A stretch of DNA of 64,000 nt, from contig CAJNDS010002279.1 of the NCBI GenBank assembly GCA_905221605.1, positions 515,586 through 579,585 of the forward strand, given 5' to 3'. The DNA comes from Symbiodinium natans. Lineage: Eukaryota > Sar > Dinophyceae > Suessiales > Symbiodiniaceae. The notes below the pieces were generated by a model. It ran no database searches, had not been told where the DNA came from, and saw only the letters and a list, made by a program, of their open reading frames with translations. Each line of letters starts with the position of its first letter. Position 1 is the first letter of the stretch. Positions 41,137 to 52,723 of the stretch are shown in pieces. Both the position numbers and the translations under genes were made by a program.

Positions 41137-41379
41137 GTCTAGGGTTTAGGGTTTAGGGTTTGGGGGGGTGTGTGGTTTTAGGGTTTCATGTGGGGGGGGG
41201 GGGGGGGGGGGCTTGGGGCTTGGCTTGGAGAAAAAGGTCAGTTCAGGGTTTGACAGGTTGTAGCGATCGTTTGGGTTCGGGTCAACCTCAGAGCGGGTGC
41301 AATACAGACTAGTTTAGGGTTTAGGGTTCAGGGTTCAGGGTTTAGGGTTTATAAGGTTCAGGGTTTAGGTTCTATAGTC

Positions 41380-41868
41380 TCCATATAGAGCCCAAGGAAT
41401 GTTAGAGTTCATTGTTTTGCCCATGGCTCTGAGGGTAGTATCGAGTTGACCCTCAGGGCGACCGGTGCCCCCTAACCACTATGAGGCCACATTTTGGGGC
41501 TTAGTTCTCCCTAGTCAAGGTAGGTGTATTGAACTTCTTCGCATTTATAGGATATAGCCTCAAGAACTCGCATTGGGGGTACTGCACCATGCTTTTTGCC
41601 AATGGGTAAGCCGCATACGCCAGCGATACATCTTGTTCCAGGAACCCGTATAAACCCCCTGCAAACCCCTACACTTCCTACGCGTATAAAAAAAGATGCC
41701 CCTACGCGTATAAAAAAAGATGCCCCTATAAACCCTACCCCTAAACCCCTAAACCCCTACGCCTAGACCGTAGACCCCTAAACCAGACCCTAATCCCCGA
41801 AACCCTATAAACCGTATAAGCCCCTAAACCCCTAAACCCTAAACCCCAAACCCCATAAACCGTATAAG
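41380..41868. other. Unique then CCCTAAA-variant stretch
   Basis: Unique to 41640, then CCCCTAAACC variants with a 23-bp direct repeat (CTACGCGTATAAAAAAAGAT at about 41678 and 41702). Confidence 0.5.
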
Positions 41869-41869
41869 C

Positions 41870-41989
41870 CCCTGTTCCGATGCCTTCGCCGTCCGGCTCA
41901 GCCGTGATTGGCCCGACGTGGTTGGCCTCCGGGAGGCGGGTTCGAGCCGATCAAACATTCACCAACCACGGAGTAGAACTGAGGGGGCT
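41870..41989 (+). CDS. Candidate exon
   Basis: Open frame DAFAVRLSRDWPDVVGLREA then GSSRSNIHQPRS, ending near GGCT|GTGGGG. Left border uncertain (TATAAG). Confidence 0.35.
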
Positions 41990-42615
41990 GTGGGGATTTT
42001 GGTGTAGTGTAGGGTTTAGAGATTAGGGTTTAGGGTTTAGGGTTTAGGGTTTAGGGTTTAGGGTTTAGGGTTTAGGAGGTTTCAGGTTTCAGGTTTCAGG
42101 GGGTTTGGGCCTTGATTCTGCCTCCCGTGATCGGTGAGAGTCCGCGCCACCACCACCATGGAGGAGGAGGAGGAGGACCGGTGCTCAGGGCTGGCAGGGT
42201 GGCCGTCTTTGGTGTAGGGTTTAGGGTTTAGGGTTTAGGGTTTAGGGTTTAGGGTTTAGGGTTTAGGGGTTTAGGGTTTAGGGATTGGGGTTTAGGGTTT
42301 AGGGTTGAGGGTTTAAGGGTCTTAGTCAGGAGCAGTCAGAGGGGTTGAGGGTAAGTCGCGGCAGGGAGAGTTCGGATGGGCGTCGACCCAAACCGCAACC
42401 CCCCAAGCCCTAAGCCCTAAACCCTAAACCCTAAACCCTAAACCCTAAACCCTTCGGGTCAAGGGTTGGGGGGCGGGCCTAGGGTTTGGCTCCCTTGCAG
42501 CAATGAGACCAGCTGTACACAAAAGGGGGGGGGGGGGGGTGCACGACCTGCATCCCATCACTTCTTCATCTTTCTCCAGGTACCACTTGTCATGCAATTT
42601 GCTTGAGAACCCCCC

Positions 42616-42646
<31 letters not shown>

Positions 42647-43167
42647 ACAGAGATTTTTCGTAAGAGGGGCCAATCTACGGGTTACCATCTGGTTTGTTTG
42701 GGGCTTCTGAAGCAAATATAATAGTCGTTATGCAAGGTGCAAGCCCGAGGCCCTAAACCGTAACAAGCCCCCTGTAAGCCCTCAACTCTCCAGGGAGTCC
42801 TACACCCCTAAAGCTCCTAAACGCCCCTGAAGCCGCCCCTAAAGCCCCTAAACGCCCCTGAAGCCGCCCCTAAATCTAAGAACAACTCAATCTACCCCAA
42901 AACCCATACCCTGAACCTCTAGCAGGAGAATGTAAGGAAGGGTTTTGCCATACCCCGTAGTTTCTTTCAAGGGGCATGTGCAAAGGGGTATGTTGAATAT
43001 TTCTTGGACTAAAGTTGTTTTTTTTTTTTTTTTGGGGGGGGGGGGGCTCCTAATCAAAGCCGATATGGGCGCTATACACGATGAACGCCAACACGCCGAA
43101 CAGGGTTCTCAGGGTTTATGGTAAAAAGGGTTTTAAGGCTTCAGGGTTTAGGGTTTAGGCAATCAAG

Positions 43168-43229
43168 GAGCCTCAAGAGTCGCACGGAAAGATGACGGCT
43201 GCCATCGCCCCGGATGGACTTCGTGTCAA
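43168..43229 (+). CDS. Candidate exon
   Basis: AATCAAG to TCAA|GTGAGC: EPQESHGKMTAAIAPDGLRV. Unspliced, an in-frame TGA follows at once. Confidence 0.4.
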
Positions 43230-43754
43230 GTGAGCCATACCCTAAACCCTAAGCCCTAAACCCTAAACCCCAAAAAACCCAACGGACCTTGCCTGCCTTG
43301 TGCGAGAGTGAGCGCCTAAAAGCCCTAAACTGCCCTAAACGGCGTGCTAACCCGACGGAGCGCCGAACGTGAAAGTCGATGCGGTCTTGAGTATAGAACT
43401 TACCCCTAATTTACTGAGGGTTCAGGGTTCAGGGTTCAGGGTTTAGGGTTTAGGGTTTAGGGTTTAGGGTGCAGGGCTGAAGGTTGCTAATATCTCTCCC
43501 AGTATCCCCAAAACATTGGAAGATGCCGCCCAGATACGCCGGTTCTAATTCAGTAGGCCCCGATATAGCATCGGGTCACGATGTGCGTCAGCGAAGCTCC
43601 TAGAAACGCCAGGAACTTCCTTGATAACACAAAACACGCTCCTTCAGGCTTGAAAGGGACCTTCTCTAGGGTTTAGGGTTTGTGGTTTAGGGGAGGACTT
43701 GCGCAGGATGTGTGGGGTCGATTCAGCCCGCTTAGTGCCACTGCAACACCTCAG

Positions 43755-43835
43755 CGCCCTATGCCAAGGCCGCCATGGCGCTGAATGCCGATCCTGTCTG
43801 GCAGGCCTTGGACGAGGGGGCCTTTGGGACGACTT
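43755..43835 (+). CDS. Candidate exon
   Basis: ACCTCAG to ACTT|GTTAAG, 81 bases: PYAKAAMALNADPVWQALDE then GAFGTT. The minus strand is also open over 43644-43850. Confidence 0.45.
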
Positions 43836-44209
43836 GTTAAGCGCAACCATCTAAGGGAAATTCTATGGGCCCTTAGTATGGTCCTAGATATAGTGGTTAT
43901 GTATTGGGAAAAAGAGCAAGGGTCCCTTCTACAGATCCCTCCTTATGTCCCTTAAGATACTGGGGCTATATAGGGAAGCCCTAAACCCTAACTCTTTGGG
44001 ACAAATGCTTGTATTATGTTATATGTGTTTCTTTGAAGGGGGACCGTTCCTGACGTCTTCCAACCCCCTGTGGTGAAACTGAAAATCCTGCAGTCCCTAA
44101 ACCGTAAATCCTAAGAAACCCTAAACCCCTAAACCCTAAACCCCTAAACCCCTAAGCCCCTAAACCCCTAAGCCCCTAAAGCCCAAACCGCAAAACCGGG
44201 CACGACCAG

Positions 44210-44257
44210 GCGCTGCTGCACGTCTACGAGGTCCACCGCCAGGCCTGCGCTTCAAAG
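44210..44257 (+). CDS. Candidate exon, 16 codons, phase 0
   Basis: CGACCAG to AAG|GTGTGC, 48 bases: ALLHVYEVHRQACASK. Confidence 0.5.
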
Positions 44258-44289
44258 GTGTGCGGCTTTTGGGATTTAGGGTGTAGGGT

Positions 44290-44849
44290 TTAGGGTGTAG
44301 GGTTTGGGGGCCTTTTAAGGGTAGTTTCATGGTCCCTGAGTCGGTTTTGGGGGGGTGTTTTAATGGGTAGCTTCACGTGGTGGGCAGCTGCTTGAGGGGG
44401 TTTATGCTGGGCTCTGAGGGTGCTGCTGGGTGTTTCCGGCCAGGACATCATAGCCCGGATGCAAAACAGGGTGTATCTCAGGGTAGCTTCAGGGGCCCGA
44501 GAATGTGGTCCCCTCGTTTAAAGGGTTCTGAAGTACGGGCCCTTCATGTGTATAGAGTATAGGGTATTTGAGGGGTTTCCCTCTTAAGGGCCCGCGTTTT
44601 CGTTGGGTTCTCAGTCTCGCCAGGGTTTCAGGATTCTCAGGTTCTCCGGGCTCTCAGGGCTTTTGTTGGGTGCGGGGGCGGGGGGGGGGGGGGTTTTGGG
44701 GTTAAGTTAAGGGGGCTTAGCGCGTTATGCAATAATTGGATTGTTGGGGAATCGCGGTGTTTCTTTGTTGCAAGATCATAATCAGGATACATTGATGCAT
44801 GTCCCATCCTGCTTACGCTCTTTATCCTCTTCGTAATGACGACAGAACA
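44290..44849. other. Stretch without convincing gene
   Basis: Unique sequence with long G-runs at 44669-44695. A + frame at 44377-44562 and the minus frame 44637-45197 are unsupported. Confidence 0.4.
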
Positions 44850-45040
44850 CGCCATGGCGTTTGTCTCAAGGAACGCGTGTCCCTTTACAACCTCCCAAAA
44901 ACGACAGCCCGGGCTACTGCATACTGAGAACAGGTACGTACCCCCCCTCGCCATGGCGTCTGTCCCAAAGAACCGGTGTCCCTTTACAACCTTCCAAAAA
45001 ACGACAGCCCGGACTACAGCATATTGAGAACAGGTACGTA
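44850..45040. repeat. Two-copy tandem repeat, unit about 97 bp
   Basis: GCCATGGCGT...GAGAACAGGTACGTAC occurs at 44850-44942 and 44949-45045 with a few changes. Confidence 0.85.
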
Positions 45041-45572
45041 CGTACCTCCCCCCCCCCCCCTTCCGGGCTTTATGCATACCACCACTTGCAACAAGGTCCA
45101 AAAATGCCCAAGCCCTAAGCTGGGTAGGCCCTTGGGGATGCTCAACGCTTTCCCTCACTGGATCCAAGAGGATCATATAATATTGAAGATCGTGCAAAAT
45201 TTAAGAGGATCGTAGAATATCTAAAACAATACAATGGTTCAGGATACAATAGTTAAGAGGATCATATGTAGGATTAGTTCATAGGGTTGAAAGGGCCAGC
45301 CCGGTACACCACCATGCAACCCGGGCAAACCAGACAGCTTCAGCCATTCCGGATGATGGGTTTTGGGGGGTTTTAGTGTGTTTGGGGTTTAGGGTTTTGC
45401 ATGTACGGATATGTGACCCTCCCTCCCCCCCCCCCCCCCCACCACCACACACACATACACATACACATACATATACACCTACACACACACAAATAATAAA
45501 ATGAATGAGGAACCCTAAGCCCCAAATCCCAAAGCCTAAGCCCTAAGCCCTAAACCCTAAACCCTTTTTCAG

Positions 45573-45600
45573 CAACCAGGAGTTGATGGACACGGCGGAG
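45573..45600 (+). CDS. Candidate short exon
   Basis: TTTTTCAG to GAG|GTCTTG; reads NQELMDTAE. The frame goes on to VLRKAP if a GC donor is used instead. Confidence 0.35.
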
Positions 45601-46617
45601 GTCTTGCGCAAGGCGCCTCTTTAGGGTTAGGGTTTAGGGGTTAGGGGTTAGGGGTTAGTGTTCAGGGTTCGGGGTTTAGGGTTTAAAAAGGTTAAGGGAT
45701 TAAAAGGTTTAGGGTTTAGAGGCTTTAGGAGCTTTAGAAGGTTGAGAAGGTTTAGTGCAAAAAGGGCTTTACGGTCGGGTCTCTGGGCACGCGAGTTATG
45801 CTGAATTTTGGTTGTTCGAAGCTGTGCAGGAAGCCCTTCAAGCGGCAAAAACACCAAGTTAGGCACGGATGAGGCCGAAAGACTTTGAACAACCTAAACT
45901 CTCTAAACCCTAAACCCCGCTTGCGGCCTTGCGGGTGGGTGGGTGGGGGGGAGTTTAGGGTTTTGGGAAAGTTTAGGGGTTTGGGAGTTGAGTGTTTAGG
46001 AGTTTAGAAGTTTAGGGGGCTCAGGAGTTTAGGGTCTAAGGGTTTAGGAGTCTGGGGCGGTTTATAGTACATTGTCCTGGTGTTTGTTGCTACTTCGATG
46101 AAGCCCCGGGAAGTAGTCCTTCTTGCTCTTAGCATGTTGGGTGGAAACCGCATCGATGTTTTCATGCAGCCTTGTTGGCTTAGGGTGTCTAGGGTGTAGG
46201 CGCAAGCCCTGAACATTATTCTAGACCCTAACCCTAAACCCTAAACCCTAAACCCTAAACCCTAAACTCTAGCCCTAAACCCTCTGCTGTGGAGCGTGGC
46301 TAGACGGGTCTCCCAAAGAAAAGCCCTGCAGTCCTAGGGTGGTCCCTCTGATTCAGGGTTTTGGGTTGTAGGGTTTAGGGTTTTAGGGTTTAAGGGTTTA
46401 GGGTTTTAGGGTTTCGAGGCCTGGATGCAAAAAGGGTTTTAGGGTTGAGGGCTTCGGTTGAGTTAGAGGCCTCAAGAAGGGCTTCGCGTTTCTGCTGGGG
46501 ACCCCAGTCTCTTCAAGACTTTCGGGGGTTAGGGACTTCAAAAATGGCCTACACCACGGAAATTTTGCACCCAAAAATTAGGGTTGAGGGCTTGCGGTTT
46601 AGGGTGCATGTTGCAAG

Positions 46618-46696
46618 GAGACCTCCGACGAGGGCCGTGGCGTTGCCAGGGAGCGCAGCCGAAATCCTAAAGCCGAAACTGGATTTCGGGCCTCGG
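46618..46696 (+). CDS. Candidate exon
   Basis: TGCAAG to CGG|GTCCGA: RPPTRAVALPGSAAEILKPK then LDFGPR. Confidence 0.35.
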
Positions 46697-46997
46697 GTCC
46701 GATAGTACAGGGTGTGGGGTCTACAGCTGCGAAGCCGTTCCCTCACCTGGGTTTAGGGTCTCGGGTTTAGGGCTTATAGGGTTTAGGGTTAGGCCCTAAA
46801 CCCTGTGAGGGGTTCTAGGGCTTAAGCGGGTTTCCGGTTTCAGGAGCAGGGTTAGAAGTAGGGCAACTATACTTTGACAAGCCCAAACCTACCTTTTTGC
46901 AGGTTCACGATGAAAATAAAAGCCTAATCGGATTCCTACGTGGCCTACAAAGAAGAGGTAGGTTTTGGGTTTTTGAGGTACTTGTGAGGGTTGATTA

Positions 46998-47174
46998 TAC
47001 TTGGAGGAACCATGGGCGGTTATCAGTAGGGTTGTAAGTAACCTAAATAGGGTTGCAAGTATGTCTTATAGTTACCCTGATTGTAACCCTGCTTATCGTT
47101 GCCCTCTTTATAACCCTACTTATGGTTACGATATGTGCAACCCTAAATATGGTTACCGATGAGCCTCCAAGTAA
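46998..47174. mobile_element. MITE-like element, family 4, diverged
   Basis: TACTTGGAGGAACCATGG / CGATGAGCCTCCAAGTAA with unrelated, internally repetitive middle (GTAACCCT units). Confidence 0.55.
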
Positions 47175-47439
47175 CCCTACTTAGAAGTACTCGTGAGCTA
47201 GCGAGTAGCGCCCCTCTCGGCCCGCAGCCGTCCTTGAGTGCCAGGACGTACTCCCCAGCCCCTAAGCCCTAAACGCCAAACTCACCCACCTGAACCCTAA
47301 ACCCTAAACCCTAAACCCGTGTCTAGAAAAACTGCACAAAATTACAAGGAACCCATCCCAAAACAACAAAAACAGACATACATAGTTTGCCCTGAACTGT
47401 GGCTTGCCACAAGATGCGACCTTCAGCCGAAGCACCCAG

Positions 47440-47571
47440 CTAGGGGTTCAGGGTTTAGGGCTTAGGGTTTAGGGTTTAGGGTTAGGGTTTAGGGTTTAGG
47501 GTTTAGGGTTTAGGGTTTAGGGTTTAGGGTTTAGGGTTTAGGGTTTAGGGTTTAGGGTTTAGGGTTTAGGG
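47440..47571. repeat. TTTAGGG array
   Basis: One of the longest arrays, about 17 units. Confidence 0.92.
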
Positions 47572-47739
47572 TCCCTTCTTGATAATTAGGGCAACTCTTC
47601 GTACAACTTGTTTTCTCTGAAGGGGTGCTTGAAAGCCTACATGTAAGGAAGACCTCTCTAAAGCCTGAGCCCTTAAGAACCCCTGAACCCTAAACCCTAA
47701 ACCCTAAACCCTAAACCCTAAACATGCCCCTCCAAGTAG

Positions 47740-47789
47740 GCGGCTGGCAATAGCAAGCCCATGGATGATTCGAGGCAACCAGACTCCAG
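47740..47789 (+). CDS. Candidate exon with consensus donor
   Basis: Ends at CCAG|GTAAGAG. From AAGTAG it reads RLAIASPWMIRGNQTP; a shorter exon from 47758 reads PMDDSRQPDS. Confidence 0.4.
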
Positions 47790-48484
47790 GTAAGAGACTC
47801 CATCCCCCCCCCCCCCCCTTTAGGGTTTAGGGTTGAGGGTTAAAGTGTTTTAGGGCTTAGCAAGGGTTTTGGGTTTAGGAAGTAGTTGAGGCGTCTAGGG
47901 GTCGGGCTTTAGGGGTTATGTTTTCGGGCGTTTGTTTGTAAGGTTCCTAAGGGAGGGGGGGTTCAAGGGTGGTACATAACCGAGGGTTCCCTAATGCTCC
48001 CCACTACTCCCTAAGGCTCCCTCAGGTTCCCTAGGTACCTACCCCGCATGAACGCATCTCCAGGAGGATTCGGAAAGCAAGGAGCGATCGGGATTTCAGC
48101 GGGTTGCGCGTGTTCGGGTTTAGAGTGAGGGGTTTCCTGCCATCCTGCAACCCGTAAGGTAGACGCCTCCCCTGAAATTACATTCCCCTCTCCCCGAAGA
48201 GTGAATATTCCGATCATGGTCTTGCAGGACAGGGAATGTTTGATATTCGGGTGGGTAAGGGGAGTCATGGGAAAAAAAGGGGATGGGGTTAGTGGTTAGG
48301 CATGAAAAACTCCCTCCCGTTTGCCAGGATCGGCGTAGGGGTGTGTTTAGGCATTCTCCGTCCTTATGCTGAGAATGGCCTCCTTGGTGTTGTTCTAGAC
48401 TAGGTTTTGCGCTCTAGGGTTTAGGTTTAGGGTTTAGGGTTTAGGGTCTAGGGTTTAGGGTATGTATGTCTGCCTGGACAGAAG

Positions 48485-48673
48485 TTGGTCGAAGAGCAGA
48501 CCTACAGTGTCGAGGTTTGGGTGTGTGATGTGTGCTTTGTGAGCCCATGTACCCAGCTGAAAGCAAGGTCTTACCACGGAGCCAGATCTCCAGTGTCCGC
48601 GGCACACTTTCGCAAAGCAAACATGCTTGCTTGGAGCTTTACACAGACATGGGTAGGGGTTGTACTAAGCTGA
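48485..48673 (+). CDS. Coding-looking island, 62 codons
   Basis: Reads VEEQTYSVEVWVCDVCFVSP then CTQLKARSYHGARSPVSAAH and FRKANMLAWSFTQTW, and stops at TGA. A GT inside TGG|GTAGGGG could be a donor. No ATG at the start. Confidence 0.4.
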   Translation: MVEEQTYSVEVWVCDVCFVSPCTQLKARSYHGARSPVSAAHFRKANMLAWSFTQTWVGVVLS

Positions 48674-48850
48674 CCTAAGCCCTCAACTACCCTACACCCT
48701 AAACCCTAAGCAGCCAGAACGACAACAGACCACTTAGAAGGCTTGAACCTCAGACTCCTACAGCCCCCCGACCCTTAGGTTTGGGTGTTGCAGGTACGCC
48801 AAAACCCTAAACCCTAAACCCTAAACCCTAAACCCTAAACCCTAAACAAG

Positions 48851-49002
48851 TTCGCCGCGTCGCGTCTCAGAAGCCACAAACATAAACACATGGGAGCCAT
48901 GGCTTCCTACGGTCTAGGCTCAAACCCGTCCGACATCCCACATGTCCCTAAGAACTGCCTCAGTCTTCATGGCACTCGTCTTGGGGCCCACAGGGGAAGT
49001 CG
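48851..49002 (+). CDS. Candidate exon, longest well-bordered one
   Basis: Starts after CCCTAAACAAG and ends at CG|GTTTAGGG; 152 bases, 50 codons, phase 0 to 2. Contains FAASRLRSHKHKHMGAMASY then GLGSNPSDIPHVPKNCLSLH and GTRLGAHRGS. Unrecognised. Confidence 0.5.
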
Positions 49003-49311
49003 GTTTAGGGATTAGGGTTTCGGGTTTAGGGTTTAGGAGGGTCGGCTGCGGGGGCTGGACCATTAGGGTGCAGGGGGGCGGGGTTGTGACTCTGCACCGG
49101 CGGGCGAGTGCTTCAGGGCCTTAACTGGCCTTAACCCAAACCCCCCTGCCACTCTCCCAAGGCAGGACGGACCTTAGAGCCCTAAACCCTAAACCCTAAA
49201 CCCTAAGCCCTACGCCCTAAGCCCTAAGCCCTAAGCCCTAAGCCCTAAACCCTAAACCCTAAACCCTAAGACAGGACGGACCTTATAGCCCTGAACCCTG
49301 CTCGCTCGCAG

Positions 49312-49345
49312 AGAGGACGTGCATAGCGCGACGCTTCCAGGCGAG
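49312..49345 (+). CDS. Candidate short exon
   Basis: GCTCGCAG to CGAG|GTCTCC: RTCIARRFQA. Confidence 0.35.
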
Positions 49346-49517
49346 GTCTCCCCCTGGCATACATCGAGCCCATAATATCGGGGACTTCATGACTAGAACA
49401 GGGTTTTGGGGGGAAATCATAGTATAATCAACTATAAAGGGACCATAAGGGAATACTCTTACTAAACATTCCAGGGCTTTTGGGCTTTACGGTTCTTTCG
49501 GACAGGAACTGAAACGG

Positions 49518-49733
49518 ATGTCTAGTAAGCTGTGGGTGTTCAATGGAGGGCAACAGTTTCGGCGGGCTGATGTACATCATGGGCGTGTTGGGTGGTATCA
49601 ACCCTCAACCACTACGTCAAACCTCCGCAAAGAGCCTCCCACCTTTGGTCCTAGAAGAAGGTTCATGGTAGCTACAGCTATTTATGAGCAACCCATCTGT
49701 AGCTACCCAGAGTCGTCCACGCACAGGGACTGA
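49518..49733 (+). CDS. Small open frame with ATG, 71 codons
   Basis: MSSKLWVFNGGQQFRRADVH onward to TGA, in repeat-free DNA. No recognisable family; may be chance. Confidence 0.25.
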   Translation: MSSKLWVFNGGQQFRRADVHHGRVGWYQPSTTTSNLRKEPPTFGPRRRFMVATAIYEQPICSYPESSTHRD

Positions 49734-50095
49734 CAGAAGCCTGTGCTGCGCATTTTCAAACCTTGAGCATCCGACCTCCTCTGCCACCACATATTTGGAA
49801 GCCCTTTTGACTTAGTAAGTCGGGTTAGTCAGGTGGGTCTGTGCTTGCAGGTTCAGGGTGCTTATAACCACACATGTAACTCTACTGCTAAGCCTCGTAA
49901 ATCCTCTAAAGAGGTCATGAGTCGACCTTTTTCTTCGGGGTTGTAGGACTCATGAACCTCCAAGTGGGCAAGTTTCAAGCTTGGCTGCAATCCGTGGTTA
50001 CTTGTAGAGCTCTCGAAGCAGTGGGGCTGTGGGTTGAATGCGCAGCTTTTAATGTCGTGTTATTAGGGCTCTTGGTGGGTAAAAGACAGGGAGAC

Positions 50096-50157
50096 CTGAT
50101 ACGCCAAAAGACCATTGCAAAAGAATAAAGGTCTTTGGGGCTCGTAGCATATTCCAT
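50096..50157 (-). CDS. Minus-strand exon resembling protein-kinase subdomain IX
   Basis: On the minus strand, between TTTCACCAG and CAG|GTCTCC, 62 bases. Reads MEYATSPKDLYSFAMVFWRI, close to the D-[VI]-YSF-[GA]-M-x-[LF]-W-E pattern of tyrosine-kinase-like kinases, with Arg instead of the usual Glu after Trp. A possible next minus-strand island is at about 50363-50410 (MVALFEACAGMMGLE). I did not find HRD or DFG exons. Confidence 0.45.
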
Positions 50158-50670
50158 CTGGTGAAATTCAGGATCTGAAGGGAATTTCTGCTACAAAACC
50201 AAATGATGATAATGAATACACAGTTTCTTTACAGATTGGTGGATGGTATTCCGGTTTACACATGTTAACTACTTTTTTCCGTCAGGATTTCGCGCGCTTT
50301 AAAATGAGCCAAAAGGCGCAAGGAAACGATGCGAGATGTAAGGCTTCCATTTCGAAACCTCAAGCCCCATCATGCCGGCGCAGGCCTCAAACAGTGCGAC
50401 CATGTGTAGCCCATGAGTTCAGGGCTTAGGGTCTAGGGTTTAGGGTTTAGGGTTTATAGGTTTTCGAAGTCCAAAAGCCATGACAGTTTCGAGGCGAGAT
50501 GTTTGTTCCAAACTTTCGGCCTAAACCCTCAAGCCTCAACCCAAAAACAAATCCTAAACCCTCAGCCCTCAACCCTAATCCCTAAACCCTAAACCCTAAA
50601 CCCGAAACCCTAAACCCTAAACCCTAAACCCTAAACCCTAAACCCTAAACCCTAAACCCTAAACCCTAAG

Positions 50671-50761
50671 CAAGCCAAGAGAGCAGGCCATTCCTTCATG
50701 GCCGTTGCATCGCGGCAGTCCCTGACGTTGCCGCCCTTTGGCGGCGAGTGAAACCCCAAGG
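50671..50761 (+). CDS. Candidate exon, frame uncertain
   Basis: CCCTAAG to AAGG|GTTTAGGG. One frame reads SQESRPFLHGRCIAAVPDVA then ALWRRVKPQ; another reads QAKRAGHSFMAVASRQSLTL then PPFGGE and TGA. Confidence 0.4.
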
Positions 50762-50784
50762 GTTTAGGGTTTAGGGTTTAGGGT

Positions 50785-50823
<39 letters not shown>

Positions 50824-50883
50824 GGTTTTGGGTTTAGGGTTTAGGGTTCCCTACATAATTCAACCCTGCCCTGAACCCATAGT

Positions 50884-50999
50884 CTTGGAAGCCCTTTTGA
50901 CTTCGTCAGCAGGGTTAGTACGGTGTGTTTATGGGGATGATAATGGGGTTTCTAGGATACTAAGTAGACTTGCTAATCATGTCAGAGGAGCTTCGAAGC
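50884..50999. mobile_element. MITE-like element, family 3
   Basis: CTTGGAAGCCCTTTTGACTT / AGGAGCTTCGAAG. A left half only of the same family is at 49795-49850. Confidence 0.65.
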
Positions 51000-51404
51000 A
51001 CCTGTAGGGCTTTGCCTTTACTTACTGGCTCAAAACCCAACTTTTCAACTTCTGGGCTTCTTGTAAGGTAGTCTATTCTGAAAGTTTCAACTTTTCTTCC
51101 CTTGGGTTTTGGGCCAGTAAGTTTAGGTATGAGGGTTAGGCCCCTAAACCTTGCAACCGTGAGGAGAAAAACACAAACCGTGAGAGAAATGTACTAGCAC
51201 GCGCCTTTTTGAGCGTGACAAACCCCTTTTTTACACCTCAGGCTCACTGCTCAGCCCGTGAGTCTACCTTACCCTCGAGTTCAGGGTTTGTGGCTTAGGG
51301 TTTAGGATTTAGGGTTTAGGTTTTGTTCAGGGTTTATGGTTATGTTCAGTATGCTGCACCTATATGTCCTCTACGGTTTACTGCCTGGCATATGTAGCCT
51401 CTGA

Positions 51405-51623
51405 ATGCAGCTACGCCAAGGCGTGCGGAGTTGCCCCATTCGTCATCCAAGACTCTTGGCAGCAGGTTTGGACGAGTCGGGTCTCGGTAAGATCATGCGC
51501 AGAAGTGGGCATCGCAACGTCCAAGAAGCCTTGATCCGCTTTGCACTTGACTCCTACCCTCATGCCGAAGCCTTAAATCGTACACCGACACTCGGTGGTT
51601 TGGAGAGGGTCCCAGTTGCTTGA
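51405..51623 (+). CDS. Small open frame with ATG and TGA, 72 codons
   Basis: Reads MQLRQGVRSCPIRHPRLLAA then GLDESGLGKIMRRSGHRNVQ and EALIRFALDSYPHAEALNR. Repeat-free, soluble-protein composition; unrecognised. Confidence 0.4.
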   Translation: MQLRQGVRSCPIRHPRLLAAGLDESGLGKIMRRSGHRNVQEALIRFALDSYPHAEALNRTPTLGGLERVPVA

Positions 51624-51780
51624 CAAAGCTGGATGTCATGCCTCAAGAGTATCATCCCACATGCTCAGGGTCGTGGAGATTGGCGTTTGGGGTCTTGGGG
51701 CACACAAGAGAGGGACAGGTGTACTGTTTCCCTTCAGAGAGGCCGATAACGCATAATTTACACTTTTGACTTGCCTTTAG

Positions 51781-51848
51781 TTCGAGCTAAACCCCAATCC
51801 TGTAGACCAGGAGTTCGCGGAATTCCTTGTTCTCCTCGGAGATAGGAC
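51781..51848 (+). CDS. Strong exon
   Basis: The best splice borders outside the channel: pyrimidine-rich acceptor TTGCCTTTAG and donor GTAAGC, 68 bases, phase 0 to 2. Reads FELNPNPVDQEFAEFLVLLG then DR. Confidence 0.6.
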
Positions 51849-52140
51849 GTAAGCGCCCCTTGGATGCAGATTCGGGGGCCTCTGCCGGGGAGGGAGACCC
51901 TAAACCCTAAACCCTAAACCCTAAACCGAGGGCTCACAGAAGTAAACCCTAAACTTGCCCGGAGCCCTGCAAATGCCTTGGTGAGTTTTCAGGTTGAGGG
52001 CCTAAGGGCTTAAGGGCTTTGAGCAGTTGAGGGTCTCAGCGGTTTAGGGTTTAGGGTTTAGGGTTTAGGGGTTAGGGTTTAGGGTTGGGCTCACGGCCTG
52101 TTTCAACTTTCAACGTTGGGTTTAGTTGAGAGCACTCAAA

Positions 52141-52247
52141 GGCTCTTTGACTTAGCAAATCTACTTGGCATCCTCTAGAAACCCTCTTGTAGTCCCATAA
52201 CCCACCCTTACCAAACCCTACTTACCAAGTCAACAAGAGCTTCCAAG
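52141..52247. mobile_element. MITE-like element, family 3
   Basis: GGCTCTTTGACTTAGCAA / ACCAAGTCAACAAGAGCTTCC, opposite internal orientation to the copy at 50884. Confidence 0.65.
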
Positions 52248-52408
52248 CATGTTGGGTCAGGGTTTAGGGTGTACAGGGTTTACTACTAGTTGCTTAAAAG
52301 CCCCGAAAAAATACAAAAAAAAGTTCTTCCTTATTCAGGGTAATATAGGGATTATTGTTTTTTTTTTCTTTTGGGGTTCTTAAGCAAATAGTAGTTTAGG
52401 GTGTATAG

Positions 52409-52468
52409 GGCGCCAAGATCCTTCCGACATGGCGACGGCTCGATCCTTGGAGTAGCTTCAAGGGCTTC
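52409..52468 (+). CDS. Candidate exon, 20 codons, phase 0
   Basis: GTATAG to TTC|GTAAAAG, 60 bases: GAKILPTWRRLDPWSSFKGF. Confidence 0.45.
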
Positions 52469-52672
52469 GTAAAAGGTATGAGAAGTCTTCCCCCCCCCCC
52501 CCCCCTGCACCCCCGAGTTTTGGGAGCAACGGAGCCCTAAACCCTAAACCCTAAACCCTAAACCCTAAACCCTAAACCCTAAACCCTAAACCCTAAGCCC
52601 TAAGCCCTAAGCCCTAAACCCCAAGCCCTAAACCTAAACCCTGAGCCCGCTCAGTGTTCTGAGACCCTAAAG

Positions 52673-52723
52673 GTCCCACCGAAGCGGTAGTGAGGCGGAG
52701 CTCGAACCAGCACCTTGGCTTGG
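52673..52723 (+). CDS. Candidate exon with GC donor
   Basis: CCTAAAG to TTGG|GCTGATT: PTEAVVRRSSNQHLGL. Confidence 0.35.

Noticed and set aside
41925-41965. tRNA-like T-arm (GGGTTCGAGCC) with CCA nearby
   Set aside because: The T-stem does not pair over five bases and no acceptor or D arm is found upstream; the stretch reads well as protein.
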